From Oscarella lobularis (Eukaryota; Porifera; Homoscleromorpha; Homosclerophorida; Oscarellidae), in assembly GCF_947507565.1 (NCBI RefSeq), contig NC_089177.1, positions 1,364,001 through 1,428,000 on the forward strand: DNA of 64,000 nucleotides, written 5' to 3'. The translations under genes were made by a program, and so were the position numbers. The stretch's first letter is position 1. Each line of letters starts with the position of its first letter. Below the pieces are notes generated by a model. That model was not told the origin of the DNA. It did no database searches and was given only the letters and a program-made list of their open reading frames with translations. Positions 35,085 through 48,162 of the stretch are shown piece by piece.

Positions 35085-38000
35085 TCATGGTTTCTTGCAG
35101 GACTTCAGAAGTTGAATCGCAATGCCTTCCTTGTCAAATTTCTTGAGATACGAAAGAAGCATTGATTTAGTAGGAGTTTCAACTTGATCCTTCCAACGAT
35201 AAAGAAGGCGAGACACTTTCTGACCAATTCGACGATCCGGCCTGTCGGACAGATAGCTCAACACTTTTGTGCGACTCCAACCCAAAAGCGTGCTTCCAAA
35301 CGAAACTACGTCATCGTGATCCTCAAATAGTTCATTTTCAATTGCTTCAATATGACAATCTTTCACAATCTTGTCGTCGTCAAATTTTGTGACGGTGCTC
35401 TTGTCTTCATAGTGCATGTCCACTTCCTCACGCGGCATGAAGCAAGCACCACTGAGCTCTCCTTCATTGAGCTTACCTTCAATAGCCTGCAAAAGATTAA
35501 TTAAGCTACAGTATTTATAAGCTTCTAGCATTACCACCAAGTTCTCTGAGTCATCTGAATCTGATGCAACCTCAAGATTGGTCTACATGATATTATAATG
35601 ATAGCCCCCTAATAGCGAATTTTTAGTACCTCAATTGGAGCCAAACCTTCTTCTTTCAACATGTCTAATAAGTCAATTTGCTCTGTTTCCTTCAGAGCCT
35701 TTATAAGTTTAGGCAAGGTAGCGTCCATTCGTTGGCTCCACTGAATAAAAACACTATCAACTGAAGAAGTTGAAGAAAGCTGAGTTCTTCGCATTTCCAG
35801 ACTCCTGGCCATTGTTTGTGGCACAAGTGAAGTAGAACAAAAACTGTTATACATATATCGTTTAACTTCACATGGCAGCACAACGTTGACGTGATCGTCT
35901 AGAACAGCAATTAGATCACTGACGTATTCCTCTGACGTCGAGTCCAAAGATACTTTAGGATACTCATGATCACTTTGTGCGTAATCAATTTCCTTGTAGC
36001 TGTAGGCATGACATGACTCCGCTAGATTCTCCATGCCTTTGCGACTTAAGACTAGTTCCAAAAGGATCGTGCCAGGGCTTTTTTGGTCTAGCATTCTTTC
36101 GACCGTTTCTTTAGATTCTTGCATAAGTTTGTAGCACTCAGCTTCCGAATGCAATGGGCCGCGAACAATGATGTCAATTGCCCTATCATTCTTCGTCAGC
36201 TTGACAAGTGCTTCAAAGCGACGACCGCGCACGGTTTCAGTCGTTTTGATACCGCCCTTCCAGACAATTGGTCGCAGAGATGCTAGTTCCTCAGATGCCG
36301 CTGCTACGTGAGCTTGAAAGAAGGGCATAGTCCCTGGCGTAATAATGTCTGTGTCGTTTTCACACTGAAGTCGACGACCAACATAAACAGGCTTGTCAAC
36401 ATTGTCTATCCATGCATCAGCTGGTCGTTCCTCTTGGACTAGAGCCGGAAATTGATACTTGTGAGGGTTATTAGGAAGCGGATAGCAGATTTCCAAGAGA
36501 CGGAGGATTTTGACTGCTTCATTAACATCAATCAATTGCTTCTTTTGACTCTTGCTGAATTCTTTTAGTGTTACTCTGATATCCTCAAGGCTGAATATAC
36601 CATTTGTTGTTGGCGCCATGGGAATAGGAAATTCTTCAGGAGACATTAGCGGGCCTATCACAGAGTAACAAAGCCAGTTGGGATTGACCACCAACACGTC
36701 TTCCTCTTCAAACACAATTATCTATGTTAGTACCAACTTTTTATTCCAATTCTGGTTTTTAATTACCCTAATAAAACCTTACTGATGAATATGTGTGAAG
36801 AAAATTGAGAATCTGTGTTTGAACGTCTTTGCGAAGTCCAGGAAAAACAGTTTTATCAATCATTGCCAACAGTAAACCACAAGGGATACAATGACGATCG
36901 GTTCGTTGAATCTAAGAAGAGAGCTACTTGGACTACATGTACAGAGTAGCGAAGAATGCACCTTATCAACAGTGAGCTCAAAATCAGATAAAATTGCAAT
37001 GCTTTCTTCGGAGAATTGGTGATCCTGCTTGTAAAGATAAAGTTTCATGGTGATAAGAGCGTTTTAGTCTGCATACGTTGCGAAGTAACTGACGAATTAA
37101 AGACGACAATTGCTGCGGAAGCAGACTATCGTCTTTTGCCAACGCTTGGAGCGGATGCTCAGATGATAAGAGAAGCTTTCGTAGGAGTGGCAGTAAATCT
37201 GACTCCACCTTTTTCACAACGTTTGGAACCTTTTTTGCATCCTACACACAGATCAGAAACTTAGTGAAATAAAGAGGTAAAAACTTACTTCCATGCACTG
37301 CTGTTTTAATTGACCTAGATGAGTTCTAATAGAGTCCATCGTTCGCGTTCTTGGCGAACGACAGTCAAGTACAAATTGTTCATCTGAAATGTCAAACCAC
37401 TTAGAAAACTTGGCTTTAAGAGAGCGCGAGAGTCGCTTCAATAGCTCCGGTCCAACTTGCTCTCCCCGACTGCCAACCAGAATGAGTCTGACTTTGCTAT
37501 CAGCAGAGACAAGAAGACTGCATTTGGTAAACGACAGCCAGTAGAAACCAGAGTCAAGTATCTCTTGCCACGGTCTGGTCAAGTCTATTACCAGAACAAA
37601 AACCGTCGCTGAACTGAAGAACAAGCTGTGCGTTTTGTGAAAATCCTTTTGCCCACCAAAATCACAAAAGACTAATTCGCCAGCAGAATCAATCTTTGCT
37701 TCTTTAAATTTAATACCAGCTGTACGATCAGGATCATCTTGTTTAATTATGCGTCTAGCAAGTGTGCCGAATAATGATCGTCGTAAAGATCGAATGAGGG
37801 TGCTCTTTCCTGCCCTTTCATCACCGATCGTGCACACCTTAATCCGGCTTGGAGGTGAATAGCCCATTACGCTCAATTCGGCATATTGAGATGCCAACTA
37901 CGATATTAAAATTGAAGATAATTAGCTAAGGTGAATAAGTAAGATACCCAGGCACTCTTGAGAATATATCTGCTTTCACCGCTAGCACATTCATACGGTA

Positions 38001-38190
38001 ATTTGTCATGCTAAAAGACAAATAATTACCAATCAACACTTTATCAAACGACCAACTTCATTTTTAACGCTCGCAGAAGCTCCACAGGCAAGAAGAAGCG
38101 ACAGTGTCTTGGGTTCACTAAAACTAAAACCTTCTTTAGTTTGTCTAATGCTGGAGAGAAGATCGTGGATCACGGTCATTTTCTAAAAGA
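35085..38190 (-). other. ROC-COR-death catalytic and effector half of the ROCO gene
   Basis: After the last ankyrin exon, an exon at about 38.19-38.03 kb (LLACGASASVKNEVGRLIK) and a short one at about 38.01-37.95 kb (HDKLPYECASG) form an ankyrin cap. The ROC exon follows. Linker exons lie at about 37.22-37.06 kb (HPLQALAKDDSLLPQQLSSL) and 36.84-36.78 kb (MIDKTVFPGLRKDVQTQIL). COR starts at 36.7 kb (EEEDVLVVNPNWLC). A Ser/Thr-rich stretch near 35.8 kb precedes the final death-fold exons. The ROC motifs GDERAGKST and DFGGQ are intact; I did not identify a clear NKxD motif, where VGSRGEQV occupies the expected place. Confidence 0.75.
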
Positions 38191-41100
38191 GGCCTGTTAT
38201 TATTATACTGTAGTTGATAATGTCTAGTACATTAAAAAATGCGCAGTTTGCCAATTCTTCTGCGATTGAAAAATGACAATTCCAAAGAGCCACCAAGAGC
38301 ACATCGGAGTTTTGCTGCTGCCACATGCGAGAACATCTACATTTTACTAAAGCGTTCTTACTGCAAATGTGAGAGTCTTGCTTCGTATCAAAAAGCCTGC
38401 AACGTCACTTTGACCATTAAAACAAGCAAAAAATAACGCCGTCTTTCCAAACTATGTCGCTTGGTTCTATCAAATTTTAGACATGTATTTACCTCAATAC
38501 CTTATTTTGGACGTTGAAATCGCAGTTTTTGGAGGCGAGAAGTTGGACAGTGGAAAGACGACCTCTTTCACAAGCCATCATCAACGATGTCGAGTCATCC
38601 TGCACCCTCGTACATGCCTTCATATAATCATACAGTCATTTAATTGCGTCATACATTGTCTTGGTCGTTGATATTGACACCACAGTGATCAATAAGATAT
38701 TCACAAATAGCAGTTTGACCGTAGGAAGAAGCGACGTGCAACGCTGTTGCGCCAAACTACACATGTTGCGCATGCAAATTATTAGTACTTAACATCGTAA
38801 TTTTATTACAAAACCTTGTTTCTGATTTTGACATCACACTTTTTGGAGACAAGTAGTTGCACAATAGAAATTATTCCGTTTTCGCAAGCCTTCATCAGTA
38901 AGGTTGAGCCATCCTGCCCCCCGAAAATGCTTTCTTATATATACAACATTTACTGCATTGCCTGTTTACATCGTCTTGTTCATTGACATCAGCGCCACAG
39001 TGATTAATAAGATATTCAGTAACAACAGTTTGACCATAAAAAAGAGACGCATATAATGCTGTTATTTCCCGCTAAAAGAACGTTGCCATTTAGCAGCGTA
39101 AGCGAAAATTTGTTATGAGTGACAATACCTTATTTCGAATATTGATGTCACCTTTTTTGGAGACGAGTAGTTGCACAGTGAGAATATGGCCTTGTTGACA
39201 AGCCATCATCAGCGAGGTCCAGCCGTCCTATAATCCCGTAATTGCGTTTGTAAATTTACCAGTCAAATAAGTTCAAGTTATTATTACATCATCTTGTTCG
39301 TTAACATCAACACCACAGCCATCAATGAGATACTTAACAACAGACATTCGACCATGAAAAGAAGCGATGTGTAACGCTGTCCGACCAAGCTACACAATAA
39401 TGCAAATTAGAACTTTAATTAAATAAAAGCTGATTACATGTACCTTCTTTCTGATGCTGACATCACAGTTTTTTAAGACGAGTAGACGAACAACCGAAAG
39501 AAGACCTTCTTGACAAGCCAACATACATGAAGTCGAGCCATCCTACAACAGTAAGCAGTCCTAAATCCATCCGTAATTCCACTGCCCATTACATAATTTC
39601 GTTCATTAACATCAATGCCGCAACGATCAATGAGATCTTCGCAAACATCAGCTCGAGCATAAAAAGAAGCGACGTGCAGCGGTGTCCAACCCAACTATAA
39701 ACAATTTGAGAATACAACCCAGTATCAATATTTATTAGAACTTTATTTCTGGTATTGAAATTGCAACGTCTGGACACAAGTAGTCGCACAATAGACCGAT
39801 GACCCCATTCACAAGCTATCATCAGAGAAGTCGAGTCGTCCTGCGCCCGTATATGCTACTCTATACTCTAATAATCATTCAAATGCCTATTACATTATCT
39901 TTTTCATTCATATCAACACCACATTGATCGATAAGATATTGACAAATAACAGATTGATCATGACGAGAAGCGCAGTGCAATTCTGTCCAGCCGTTCTACA
40001 AAGTGTCAAATATTAGACATTAATTCATATTGTAATTCTAAAAAATTCCTTATTCCTGATATTGAAAGAGCAGCTTCTAGACGCCAGTAGTTGCACAGTA
40101 GGAAGATGACTGTAGCAGCAAGCCACCATCATTGAGGTTGAACCCTCCTGTAACCGTAAATGCTGCATCATACTCAAAAGAAATTTCAGTAAATGACCAT
40201 TACGTTGTCTAGTTCATTGACATCCAAACCACATTGATCAATGAGATATTGGCAAACAACAGTTTGATCATTACGAGAAGCATAGTGCAATGCTGTACGT
40301 CCCATCTAATGAGATGTTATAATGAGAACTTCTTAGTGTAATTTATGAAAAGACCTTATCTCGGATATTAGCATCACAATTTTTCGACACTAGTAGTTCC
40401 ACAGTTGGAAGATGCCCATTTTGACAAGCTTTCATCAACGAGGTTGAACCTTCCTGTACTCGCAAATATTTCCCTATACTATTAGTAATTTGTAATTAAT
40501 TGCCTATTACGTCGTTTTGTTCATTGATATCAACACCACACTGATCAATAAGATATTCAGCAAGAGCAGTTTGACTGCAAACACAAGCGCAGTGCAATGC
40601 TGTCGTGCCAGTCTATTAAAATAAATAAAAATTAAACACTAATACTGTATTTTATAACAAGACTTCATCTCGGATATTGACATCACAGTTTTTGGACACA
40701 AGCAATTCCACAGTGGGAAGATGACCCTTTTCACAAGCTCTCATCAACGAAGTTGATCCCATCTGTACCCCGTAAAAGCGTCCCTAAACTAAACAGTCAT
40801 TGGATTAATTGTCCATTACGTTGTCTTTTTCATTGATATTAACAGCGCAGTGATCAATCAAATATTCAGCAAGAGCAGTTTGACCACTAAGAGAAGCACA
40901 ATGCAATGCTGTATTTCCAGTCTAGTAAAATAAATAAAAATCAAACACTAATATTGTATTTTATAACAAGACCTCATCTCGGACATTGACATCACATTTT
41001 TTGGACACAAGCAATTTCACAGTGCGAAGATGACCCTTTTTACAAGCCATCATCAATGAGGTTGAACCTTTCTGTATTCGTAAATGTTGCCCTATACCCA

Positions 41101-44100
41101 ACAGTCATTTAATTAAATGATTGCGTATTACGTTGGTTTGTTCATTGACATTGACACCACATCGGTCAATAAGATATTCTGTAACAGAAGTTTGACCATG
41201 AAAAGAAACCCAATGCAATGCTGTCAAGCCAATCTTTTAAAGAACAAAAATTAAACACTTTATATTGTATTTTATAACAAGACCTCATCACGAATATTGA
41301 CATCACATTTTTTGGACACAAGCAATTCCACAGTGGGAAGATGACCCTTTTCACAAGCTCTCATCAACGAAGTTGATCCCATCTGTACCCCGTAAAAGCG
41401 TCCCTAAACTAAACAGTCATTGGATTAATTGTCCATTACGTTGTCTTTTTCATTGATATCAACAGCGCATTGATCAATTAAATATTCAGCTAGAGCAGTT
41501 CGACCATGAAAAGAAACCCAATGCAATGCTGTCTTGCCAGTCTATTAAATTAAATAAAAATTAAACACTAATATTGTATTTTGTAACAAGACCTCATCTC
41601 AGACATCGACATCACATTTTTTGGATACAAGCAATTTCACAGTGCGAAGATGACCCTTTTTACAAGCCATCATCAATGAGGTTGAACCTTTCTGTATTCG
41701 TAAATGTTGCCCTATACCCAACAGTCATTTAATTAAATGATTGCGTATTACGTTGGTTTGTTCATTGACATTGACACCACATCGGTCAATAAGATATTCT
41801 GCAACAGAAGTTTGACCATGAAAAGAAACCCAATGCAATGCTGTCAAGCCAATCTTTTAAAGAACAAAAATTAAACACTTTATATTGTATTTTATAACAA
41901 GACCTCATCACGGATATTGACATCACATTTTTTGGACACAAGCAATTCCACAGTGGGAAGATGACCCTTTTCACAAGCTCTCATCAACGAAGTTGATCCC
42001 ATCTGTACCCCGTAAAAGCGTCCCTAAACTAAACAGTCATTGGATTAATTGTCCATTACGTTGTCTTTTTCATTGATATCAACAGCGCATTGATCAATTA
42101 AATATTCAGCTAGAGCAGTTCGACCATGAAAAGAAACCCAATGCAATGCTGTCTTGCCAGTCTATTAAATAAAATAAAAATTAAACACTAATATTGTATT
42201 TTGTAACAAGACCTCATCTCGGACATCGACATCACATTTTTTGGATACAAGCAATTCCACAGTGCGAAGATGACCCTTTTTACAAGCCATCATCAATGAG
42301 GTTGAACCTTTCTGTATTCGTAAATGTTGCCCTATACCCAACAGTCATCGATTAATTGCCCATTACGTTGTCTTGTTCATTGATATCAACGCCACATTGG
42401 TCAATAAGATATTCTGCAACAGAAGTTTGACCATGAAAAGAAACCCAATGCAATGCTGTCAAGCCAATCTGTTAAAGAACAAAAATTAAACACTTTATAT
42501 TGTATTTTATAACAAGACCTCATCACGAATATTGACATCACATTTTTTGGACACAAGCAATTCCACAGTGGGAAGATGACCCTTTTCACAAGCTCTCATC
42601 AAAGAAGTTAATCCCATCTGTACCCCGTAAATGCTTCCCTAAACTCAACAGTCATTGGATTAATTGTCCATTACGTTGTCTTTTTCATTGATATCAACAG
42701 CGCATTGATCAATTAAATATTCAGCAACAGAAGTTTGATCATTAAGAGAAGCACAATGCAATGCTGTCAAGCCAATCTGTTAAAGAACAAAAATCAAACA
42801 CTTTATATTGTATTTTATAACAAGACCTCATCACGGATATTGACATCACAGTTTTTGGACACAAGCAATTCCACAGTGCGAAGATGACCCTTTTCACAAG
42901 CTCTCATCAAAGAAGTTAATCCCATCTGTACCCCGTAAATGCTTCCCTAAACTCAACAGTCATTGGATTAATTGTTCATTACGTTGTCTTGTTCATTGAC
43001 ATTGACACCACATCGGTCAATAAGATATTCTGCAACAGAAGTTTGACCATGAAAAGAAACCCAATGCAATGCTGTCAAGCCAATCTGTTAAAGAACAAAA
43101 ATTAAACACTTTATATTGTATTTTATAACAAGACCTCATCACGGATATTGACATCACATTTTTTGGACACAAGCAATTCCACAGTGGGAAGATGACCCTT
43201 TTCACAAGCTCTCATCAACGAAGTTGATCCCATCTGTACCCCGTAAAAGCGTCCCTAAACTAAACAGTCATTGGATTAATTGTCCATTACGTTGTCTTTT
43301 TCATTGATATCAACAGCGCATTGATCAATCAAATATTCAGCTAGAGCAGTTTGACCATTAAAAGAAACCCAATGCAATGCTGTCTTGCCAGTCTATTAAA
43401 TTAAATAAAAATTAAACACTAATATTGTATTTTATAACAAGACCTCATCTCGGATATTGACATCACATTTTTTGGACACAAGTAATTTGACAGTAGGAAG
43501 ATGACCCTTTTTACAAGCCATCATCAATGAAGTTGAACCTTTCTGTATTCGTAAATGATACTAAACAGTCATTGGATTAATTGTTCATTACGTTGTCTTG
43601 TTCATTGACATTGACACCACATCGGTCAATAAGATATTCAGCAACAGAAGTTTGACCATTAGAAGAAGCCGAGTGCAATGCTGTCAAGCCAGTCTAATAA
43701 ATAACAAAAATTAAAAACTTGATACAGTAATTTATGACAATAAGAAGACCTCATCTCGGATATTGACATCACAGTTTTTGGACACAAGCAATTCCACAGT
43801 AGGAAGATGACCCTTTTTACAAGCCATCATCAATGAGGTTGAACCTTTCTGTATTCGTAAATGTTGCCCTATACCCAACAGTCATTTAATTAAATGATTG
43901 CGTATTACGTTGGTTTGTTCATTGACATTGACACCACATCGGTCAATAAGATATTCTGCAACAGAAGTTTGACCATGAAAAGAAACCCAATGCAATGCTG
44001 TCAAGCCAATCTTTTAAAGAACAAAAATTAAACACTTTATATTGTATTTTATAACAAGACCTCATCACGGATATTGACATCACATTTTTTGGACACAAGC

Positions 44101-45481
44101 AATTCCACAGTGGGAAGATGACCCTTTTCACAAGCTCTCATCAACGAAGTTGATCCCATCTGTACCCCGTAAAAGCGTCCCTAAACTAAACAGTCATTGG
44201 ATTAATTGTCCATTACGTTGTCTTTTTCATTGATATCAACAGCGCATTGATCAATTAAATATTCAGCTAGAGCAGTTCGACCATGAAAAGAAACCCAATG
44301 CAATGCTGTCTTGCCAGTCTATTAAATTAAATAAAAATTAAAAACTCGATAAAGTAATTTATGACAATAAGAAGACCTCATCTCTGATATTGACATCACA
44401 GTTTTTGGACACAAGCAATTCCACAGTAGGAAGATGACCCTTTTTACAAGCCATCATCAATGAGGTTGAACCTTTCTGTATTCGTAAATGTTGCCCTATA
44501 CCCAACAGTCATTTAATTAAATGATTGCTAATTACGTTGGCTTGTTCATTGACATTGACACCACATCGGTCAATAAGATATTCAGCAACAGAAGTTTGAC
44601 CACAAAAAGAAGCCCAGTACAATGCTGTCCAGCCAATCTGTTAAATAACCAAAAATTAAAAACTTTATATTGTAATTTATAACAAGACCTTATTTCGGAT
44701 ATTGGCATCACAATTTTTGGACACAAGTAGTTTCACAGTAGAAAGATGACCCTTTTCACAAGCCTTCATCAAGGAGGTTGAACCTTTCTGTACACCCGTA
44801 AATGCTACTCAACAGTCATTGGATTAATTGTCCATTACATCGTCTTGTTCATTAATATCAACACCGCATTGATCAATCAGATATTCAGCAAGAGCAGTTT
44901 GACCATTAAAAGAAGCCCAGTGCAACGCTGTCCAGCCAATCTAATAAAATGTTAAAAATCAGAACTTAATATTGAATTTATAGCAAGACCTTATTTCGGA
45001 TATTGGCGTCACAACTTTTGGACACAAGTAGCTTCGTAATAGAAAGATGGCCTTCTTGGCAAGCAAACATCAGCGCAGTAGAGCCATCCTGCAGCCGCAA
45101 GTACTTTGCTCTGTTTAGGAGCCATTTTAATTCATTGCGCATTACATTGTCTTGGTCATTGATATCAACACCGCATTGATCAATTAGATCTTTTGCTATT
45201 TCTGTCTGGCCATGAAAACACGCATCATGCAACGCGATCTCGCCTTTCTAAAATGTAGCTTTTCACCAAAATAATTACTACTCGCATCACGTGATTGATT
45301 TTACCGAAGTGTCGCCATTTGTAGTGCCGATATCGCGGTCCTTTTGAAACAGCGATCACACTACATATAGCCTACAATGAGCTAGTATATATCTCACATC
45401 GGCTGTCTGGCTACTGGCCAATCGCTGGTCCATCAGAAAGGGCAATCCTTCATAGGAAACTACACGCTTTTGACTAGCCAT
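35085..45481 (-). CDS. ankyrin-ROC-COR-death ROCO-family protein
   Basis: Minus-strand gene, about 2,400 residues by estimate. The likely ATG is 45481-45479 (MASQKRVVSYEGLPFLMDQR), spliced to the first ankyrin exon at about 45249. About 45 single-exon ankyrin repeats follow (45.25-38.33 kb). The ROC GTPase exon (37.90-37.28 kb) has a P-loop GDERAGKST, a switch motif DFGGQKD and the strand VLVIDLTRPW. Linker exons come next, then COR (36.72-35.61 kb; VVNPNWLCYSVIGPLMSPEEF). The last exons (about 35.55-35.09 kb) code a death-fold domain (HDDVVSFGSTLLGWSRTKV; RRIGQKVSRLLYRW) ending SCKKP. ROCO proteins act in cytoplasmic signalling; the layout resembles DAPK1 without its kinase. GTP binding is likely since the P-loop is intact. 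Signalling partners are unknown. Confidence 0.82.
38330..45249 (-). repeat. array of about 45 single-repeat ankyrin exons
   Basis: Counting by eye, 23 exons of type A (…TALHxAS…GQT…EYLIDxCGVxIN) alternate with 22 of type B (GSTSLMxACxxGHLxTVxLLVSKxCDxNIR). Each is 99-102 bp, phase 0 at both ends, with introns of about 45-60 bp. One A+B pair spans about 308 bp. Between about 40.5 and 44.5 kb the pairs are nearly identical and arranged in ~617-bp supra-repeats (corresponding points at 41166, 41786, 42401, 43017, then 43943). Ankyrin solenoids bind proteins; here the array forms the N-terminal recognition part of the ROCO protein. Confidence 0.88.
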
Positions 45482-46344
45482 TGCTAGACAGTCCGAAACT
45501 GGTTTGAGTCTGTTTGACAACTTGAAGCACTGCGAAAGGAGCTAGGAAAGATCTCCAAAGCGGGTGAGTAGACCCTCTCTCTCCCGGATGTTTCGGTAAT
45601 GTCCGACGAGACTAAATACGTGACGTGTGACGTACGTCAGAGTCATGCGCACAGAGGCTTTCCTGGAGAAAAGTGGAAAAATCGCTCGCTTGCGTAGTCG
45701 AAGGAAACGACATCGTTTCAATCCTCGAACGAATCTTTGGGCATCGTTGGAAGGAAAGCGAACAAAAAACAACGCATTTGCTGGCGATAAGCCTTCACTT
45801 TAGGCGTCTTGAAGCCAGGAAAGAGTCGCAAAGACCAGGAATGGAACATCCAGCTAAGAATCGACGAACTTGCAACGAAAATCCTTCTTACCGATCTCAG
45901 TCACATCACAGGACGCGACGTACGTGGCAGCATAGATACAACAGTACTGTTGTATCTATGGTGGCAGCAAAAAAACCGCAATCAGTACGAGACCTAATCG
46001 AAATTCTCGCTGGTCTCATGGAATTCATACTCGAATCAGAAGGCAAGAGAAAACGTAGAATAAAGTCGTAGCTACGTCAAATTTAGTTCAATGACATTAT
46101 TTAATCAATTAGAGATAGAATCAATACCTATAGATTTTTAAACATTAGATGAAAATGGGAGTGGTTCTGCTTCTCTGTCATCAAGCCTTCACTCCGTAGT
46201 CTCAGAGAGTCATCAGGACGAATTCAGTGCAACATATGACTTGAAATCTGACGTCACGTCTTCTGAAGAAGGATGAGGATCCAAGGAGTCATAGACGTCG
46301 TTCTCAATCAGAGGGATCAATATCACCTCAACTGGAAGATCCAT
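45482..46344. other. gap between ROCO gene and ERCC6-like relic, with a perfect palindrome
   Basis: I see no supported coding exon. Frames at 45673-46071 (+) lack an ATG start and a recognisable domain. It should contain the promoter of the minus-strand ROCO gene and whatever remains of the 5' part of the ERCC6-like pseudogene. Confidence 0.4.
45931..45960. repeat. perfect 30-bp palindrome
   Basis: Positions 45931-45945 read CATAGATACAACAGT, and 45946-45960 are its exact reverse complement with no spacer. It could form a cruciform, serve as a dimeric binding site, or be the scar of a foldback. Confidence 0.9.
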
Positions 46345-47803
46345 TAATCACGTGTCCGGCGTTCTTATAACAGCGTATTCAACTGTACGTAACTATCGCG
46401 ACGCGCTGCTCGCCCAGCCGTGGGACTACGTCATACTCGACGAAGGCCACGCGATTCGCAACCCGGACGCGGAAACGACGCTCGTTTGCAAACAATTCTC
46501 GACGCCTCATTGACTCATTCTCTCCGGATCGCCCGTACAGAATAACCTACGCGAACTCTGGTCGCTCTTCGACTTCGTCTTTCCCGGAAAACCCGGCACT
46601 TTGCCAGTTTTTATGGAGCAGTTTTCTGCACCGATTACCATGGGTGGATACGCCAACGCGTCCACAGTGCAGGTGGGAGGAAAAGGAGACCAAAGGGGGC
46701 TCTTGGAACGTTCTCTTTAGGTTCAAGCTGCCTATAGGTGTGCTAAGGATACTATTGCTCCCTATTTGTTGAGGCGGATGAAGGCCGACGTTCAAAAGAC
46801 GTTGCAGCTGCCTGGAAAAACGAGCAGGTGAGAAAGACGAAAGGAATCATATAATAAAACTTATTTATGTACTAGGTTCTTTGTAAATTGACGTTAGAGC
46901 AGATTGAGCAGTATAGGAAATATTTGAAGTTGGACGAAGTGGAGAGTGCCGTGTCAGGAAGACTTCAGGTACGCCAAATGACGTCAATTTCGCGTCCTAT
47001 GGGCATTTTCCCTACTCTAGATTTTTCCTTGCTTGACTGTACTTCGAAAACTTTGCAATCATCCAGATCTCGTTAGTCCGGAGTTCTTTATTCTAGAAGC
47101 GGACGGCGGCACGCTGGCGAGTCGTTCTACAATTCTTAAGTCAGGCAACGGTAGTTCTCGCTACGGTTACTGGAAGAGAACCGGTAAAATGGTCGTTCTC
47201 AATTCTCTTTTGATAATGTGGAAGAAGCAAGGCCTCAAAGTCTTGCTATTCACCCAAACGAGACAGGTAAACAAAATCGCGTATTTAATAGCTCAATAAT
47301 TACGCGATTTATAAGATGTTGAACATCATGGAAAAGTTTATTCAATCGTTGGAATACGATTATCTCAGAATGGACGGCGCGACGCCTATTGGCTCGCGCC
47401 AGTCTCTCATAGCTCAAATTAATCAAGTAGATAAATAATAAATTTAATACGACAGTATCATCGTTTCGTACTGAATAGGATTTATCTATTTTTTGTCGGC
47501 GGTCTCGGCGCGAATCTCGTGGGCGCCGATCGCGTAGTTATTTTATCCGAGCACGGACATGCAAGCGAGAGAACGCGCGTGGCGAATCGGCCAGAAGAAA
47601 CAGGTCACTATCTACCGGCTCCTCACAACGGAAACAATCGAAGAAAAAATCTATTCACAGGTAAGAATGAAAATGTATTTATCCTCTACGAAGGTCGTGG
47701 GATTTTTTAGGCAAATTTTTAAACATTATTTGACGAGTCGCGTTCTGAAGGATCCCCGTCAACGTCGCTTTTTCAAATCGAACGATTTTTATGAGCGAAA
47801 CGT
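46345..47803 (+). pseudogene. decayed ERCC6/CSB-like SNF2 helicase
   Basis: The plus strand keeps clear SNF2/ERCC6 motifs in order: VLITAYSTVRNY, DYVILDEGHAIRNP (DEAH-type box), [107 protein letters not shown] and [17 protein letters not shown]. Introns with GT-AG ends remain, so it is an unprocessed copy. It is broken. A TGA replaces the residue before LILSGSP (46511-46513). One base appears lost in the A-run at 46815-46822. Segments equivalent to FVFLLTT and to the DPDWN motif are missing near 47480-47550. The ATPase P-loop region is absent upstream. ERCC6 acts in transcription-coupled repair; this copy should not encode an active enzyme. Confidence 0.82.
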
Positions 47804-48162
47804 TTGAGAGTGATGATCGTGCAGATCTCCGTGCGACAAAGGTGATTGTAATGTCTTCGCAGGTAACTCACTTACTGAGACCGATCTGCATGCTCTGCAT
47901 CGGAAAGATACGGCGCTTCCAGGCCGAAAGCAAAACGCCCTCTAGAGATACCGCAGTTACTTGCCGTCGCACATTTAAGACGGATAATTTCATCCGTTTT
48001 CTATACCAAACGGAAATATTCTATCAGATAAGCCCACGCCGTCATTAGTTAACTAGCATATGTGTTTTATGCTTCAAGTTGTTAGCGCAACAGAAAAACA
48101 GGAACACGAAAAAGAGAAAGAAAATGAACAACTACCAGTTTTCGCTTGCTAGTCTTCATGTC
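47804..48162. other. intergenic between convergent gene ends
   Basis: No exon supported. It lies between the end of the ERCC6-like relic (+) and the stop of the small secreted gene (-). Confidence 0.4.

Noticed and set aside
41166-44131. Five near-identical 62-codon minus-strand frames
   Set aside because: They read through introns in the wrong frame; the true frame gives two ankyrin exons per unit.
38690-45249. CRISPR-like regular spacing of repeats
   Set aside because: The repeated units are ankyrin-coding exons with introns in an animal gene; there are no short direct repeats with unique spacers.
45673-46071. Plus-strand open frame between the ROCO gene and the ERCC6-like relic
   Set aside because: It begins with GTG rather than ATG, shows no domain or splice support, and overlaps the palindrome.
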